A stretch of 5,398 nucleotides of DNA from Bacteroidetes bacterium UBA1947. Its GTDB lineage: Bacteria; Bacteroidota; Bacteroidia; Chitinophagales; Chitinophagaceae. Within the stretch, counting starts at the first letter, position 1, and each line of letters opens with the position of its first letter. This document shows, in pieces, positions 4,314 through 5,398 of the stretch. Under the pieces are notes generated by a model. It saw nothing but the letters and a program-made list of their open reading frames with translations. It searched no databases and was not told the origin of the DNA. The stretch spans positions 27,157-32,554 of the forward strand of contig DDET01000056.1 in the NCBI GenBank assembly GCA_002336915.1. The letters run 5' to 3'. The position numbers and the translations under genes were made by a program.

Positions 4314-5398
4314 TTGAGTGCACCTGTTTTTTTGTTTACTCCCCCCTTCACGCAGCTGAATACACCGTATCCGGCTAGTGCATACCTGAAGGGCTTTCTT
4401 AATACCAAAAACATATCCTCTTTCCAGGCCGACCTGGGCATGGAGGTTACGCTCAGGCTTTTTTCGAAACAGGGCTTAATACAGTTATTTGCGCAGATCG
4501 ATACGGGTACAGTAATAAGCGACAATGCCCGCAGGATAGTTTCCTTACAGTACGATTACATAAACACCATCGATGCAGTTGTCTTATTCCTGCAAGGGCA
4601 CAACCCCACGCTGGCGCATTTAATATGCAAGCGGGATTTCCTTCCCGAAGCCTCGCGTTTTGCACAGCTCGATGACCTTAACTGGGCATTTGGCAGCATG
4701 GGCTCGCAGGACAGGGCCAAGCACCTGGCCACCATGTACCTCGAAGATCTATCCGATCTTGTAGTGGAATGTGTGGACGCACATTTCGGTTTCAGCCGCT
4801 ACGCCGAAAAATTGGGCCGCTCTGCAAATAGCTTCGACGAACTGTATGAACTGCTGCAGCAGGGTTACACATTTATAGACAATATACTTATAGAAGTACT
4901 GGCGGAGCACATGAAGGCAGTGCAGCCTAAATTGGTAGCTATTTCGGTCCCCTTTCCCGGCAACCTGTACGCAGCCTTCCGTTGCGGGCAATGGATAAGA
5001 CAGAACTATCCCGGTGTTAAGATAGTGATGGGTGGCGGTTTCCCTAATACTGAGTTACGTTCGCTATCAGACGCCCGTGTGTTTGAATTCTTCGATTTCA
5101 TTACGCTCGATGATGGCGAATGCCCCATAGAGCAATTGGTAAAACATATAGAAGGCAATGTACCTGTTGAAGAACTGAAGCGCACTTTTGTACTGGCAGA
5201 TGGTGCGGTAAAATATATCAACAACGCTGCCTGTGGCGACTACAAACAGGGGCAGGTAGGCACGCCGGACTATAGCGACCTGCTGCTGGATAAATATATA
5301 TCGGCCATAGAAGTGGCCAACCCCATGCATAGCCTCTGGAGCGATGGCCGCTGGAACAAGCTGACTATGGCCCATGGCTGCTACTGGGGCAAGTGTAC
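4314..5398 (+). CDS. B12-binding-domain radical SAM protein (3' end outside window)
   Basis: The visible part is 361 codons and the gene continues past the window. Numbering is from TTG 4314. The N-terminus APVFLFTPPFTQLNTPYPASAYLKGFL (3-29) is the typical opening of this enzyme type. Residues about 205-285 look like the Rossmann-type cobalamin-binding half: LVAISVPFPGN, then VMGGGFPN with G240-G242, then DFITLDDGEC with E269. The classic DxHxxG cobalamin-ligand motif is not seen, as is common in this class. The radical SAM domain begins at AHGCYWGKCT, with cluster cysteines C356 and C361; the third cysteine should lie just outside. Such enzymes use a [4Fe-4S] cluster, S-adenosylmethionine and often cobalamin, commonly for methylation, but the substrate is unknown. 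No ATG precedes the conserved N-terminus in frame: TAA at 4281 closes the frame, leaving TTG 4293 or TTG 4314. The first ATG, at 4440, would remove the conserved block. Confidence 0.88.
   Translation, partial: MSAPVFLFTPPFTQLNTPYPASAYLKGFLNTKNISSFQADLGMEVTLRLFSKQGLIQLFAQIDTGTVISDNARRIVSLQYDYINTIDAVVLFLQGHNPTLAHLICKRDFLPEASRFAQLDDLNWAFGSMGSQDRAKHLATMYLEDLSDLVVECVDAHFGFSRYAEKLGRSANSFDELYELLQQGYTFIDNILIEVLAEHMKAVQPKLVAISVPFPGNLYAAFRCGQWIRQNYPGVKIVMGGGFPNTELRSLSDARVFEFFDFITLDDGECPIEQLVKHIEGNVPVEELKRTFVLADGAVKYINNAACGDYKQGQVGTPDYSDLLLDKYISAIEVANPMHSLWSDGRWNKLTMAHGCYWGKC

Noticed and set aside
4749..5375. Several open frames on the - strand of 70-100 codons
   Set aside because: They lie opposite the radical SAM gene, whose translation matches a known enzyme type throughout; the antisense frames show no recognisable protein features.

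Overview
The window looks like chromosomal DNA of a member of the Bacteroidota, probably in or near the Chitinophagaceae/Sphingobacteriaceae (family-level placement is inference). Reasons: the tRNA 3' end has no encoded CCA; two sites match the Bacteroidota -7 element TAnnTTTG exactly in plausible positions; start codons lack Shine-Dalgarno sequences; and one secreted protein resembles the C-terminal domain of GldM, a gliding/type IX secretion protein. No transposase, integrase, CRISPR array or phage gene is visible.

Left part (1-1623, + strand): the 3' end of a tRNA, most likely tRNA-Leu, is followed by a long AT-rich stem-loop that probably terminates it. Next come an AraC-family regulator (167-1027) and, 65 bases later, a cytoplasmic-type YceI-family protein (1093-1623). 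The start codon of the regulator is overlapped by three tandem copies of a 9-nt unit. The gap before yceI is full of short, competing inverted repeats. The regulator may control the YceI gene, but only adjacency supports this.

Middle part (1692-3409, - strand): a YhbW-like luciferase-family flavin oxidoreductase (1692-2714) converges on the YceI gene. Its upstream region holds two interleaved perfect inverted repeats (arms of 10 and 9 bp, order A-B-A'-B', all linkers 4 nt) and a separate 12-bp palindrome. Upstream of that is an unrecognised secreted protein with four cysteines (2897-3409, - strand). A divergent + strand gene encodes a small exported protein with a GldM-C-like domain (3562-3978).

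Right part (4043-5398, + strand): a good Bacteroidota promoter precedes a 52-residue, very basic, Gly/Lys-rich small protein (4096-4254). It is followed 59 bases later by a cobalamin-binding-type radical SAM enzyme that runs off the window just after the first two cluster cysteines (C356 and C361). The cysteine spacing is CX4C rather than the usual CX3C. The gene has no usable ATG at its conserved N-terminus, so a TTG start or a one-base indel must be invoked. The small basic peptide beside a B12-type radical SAM enzyme is the most speculative but most interesting arrangement here: it could be a substrate-enzyme pair, or simply a housekeeping basic protein beside an unrelated gene.
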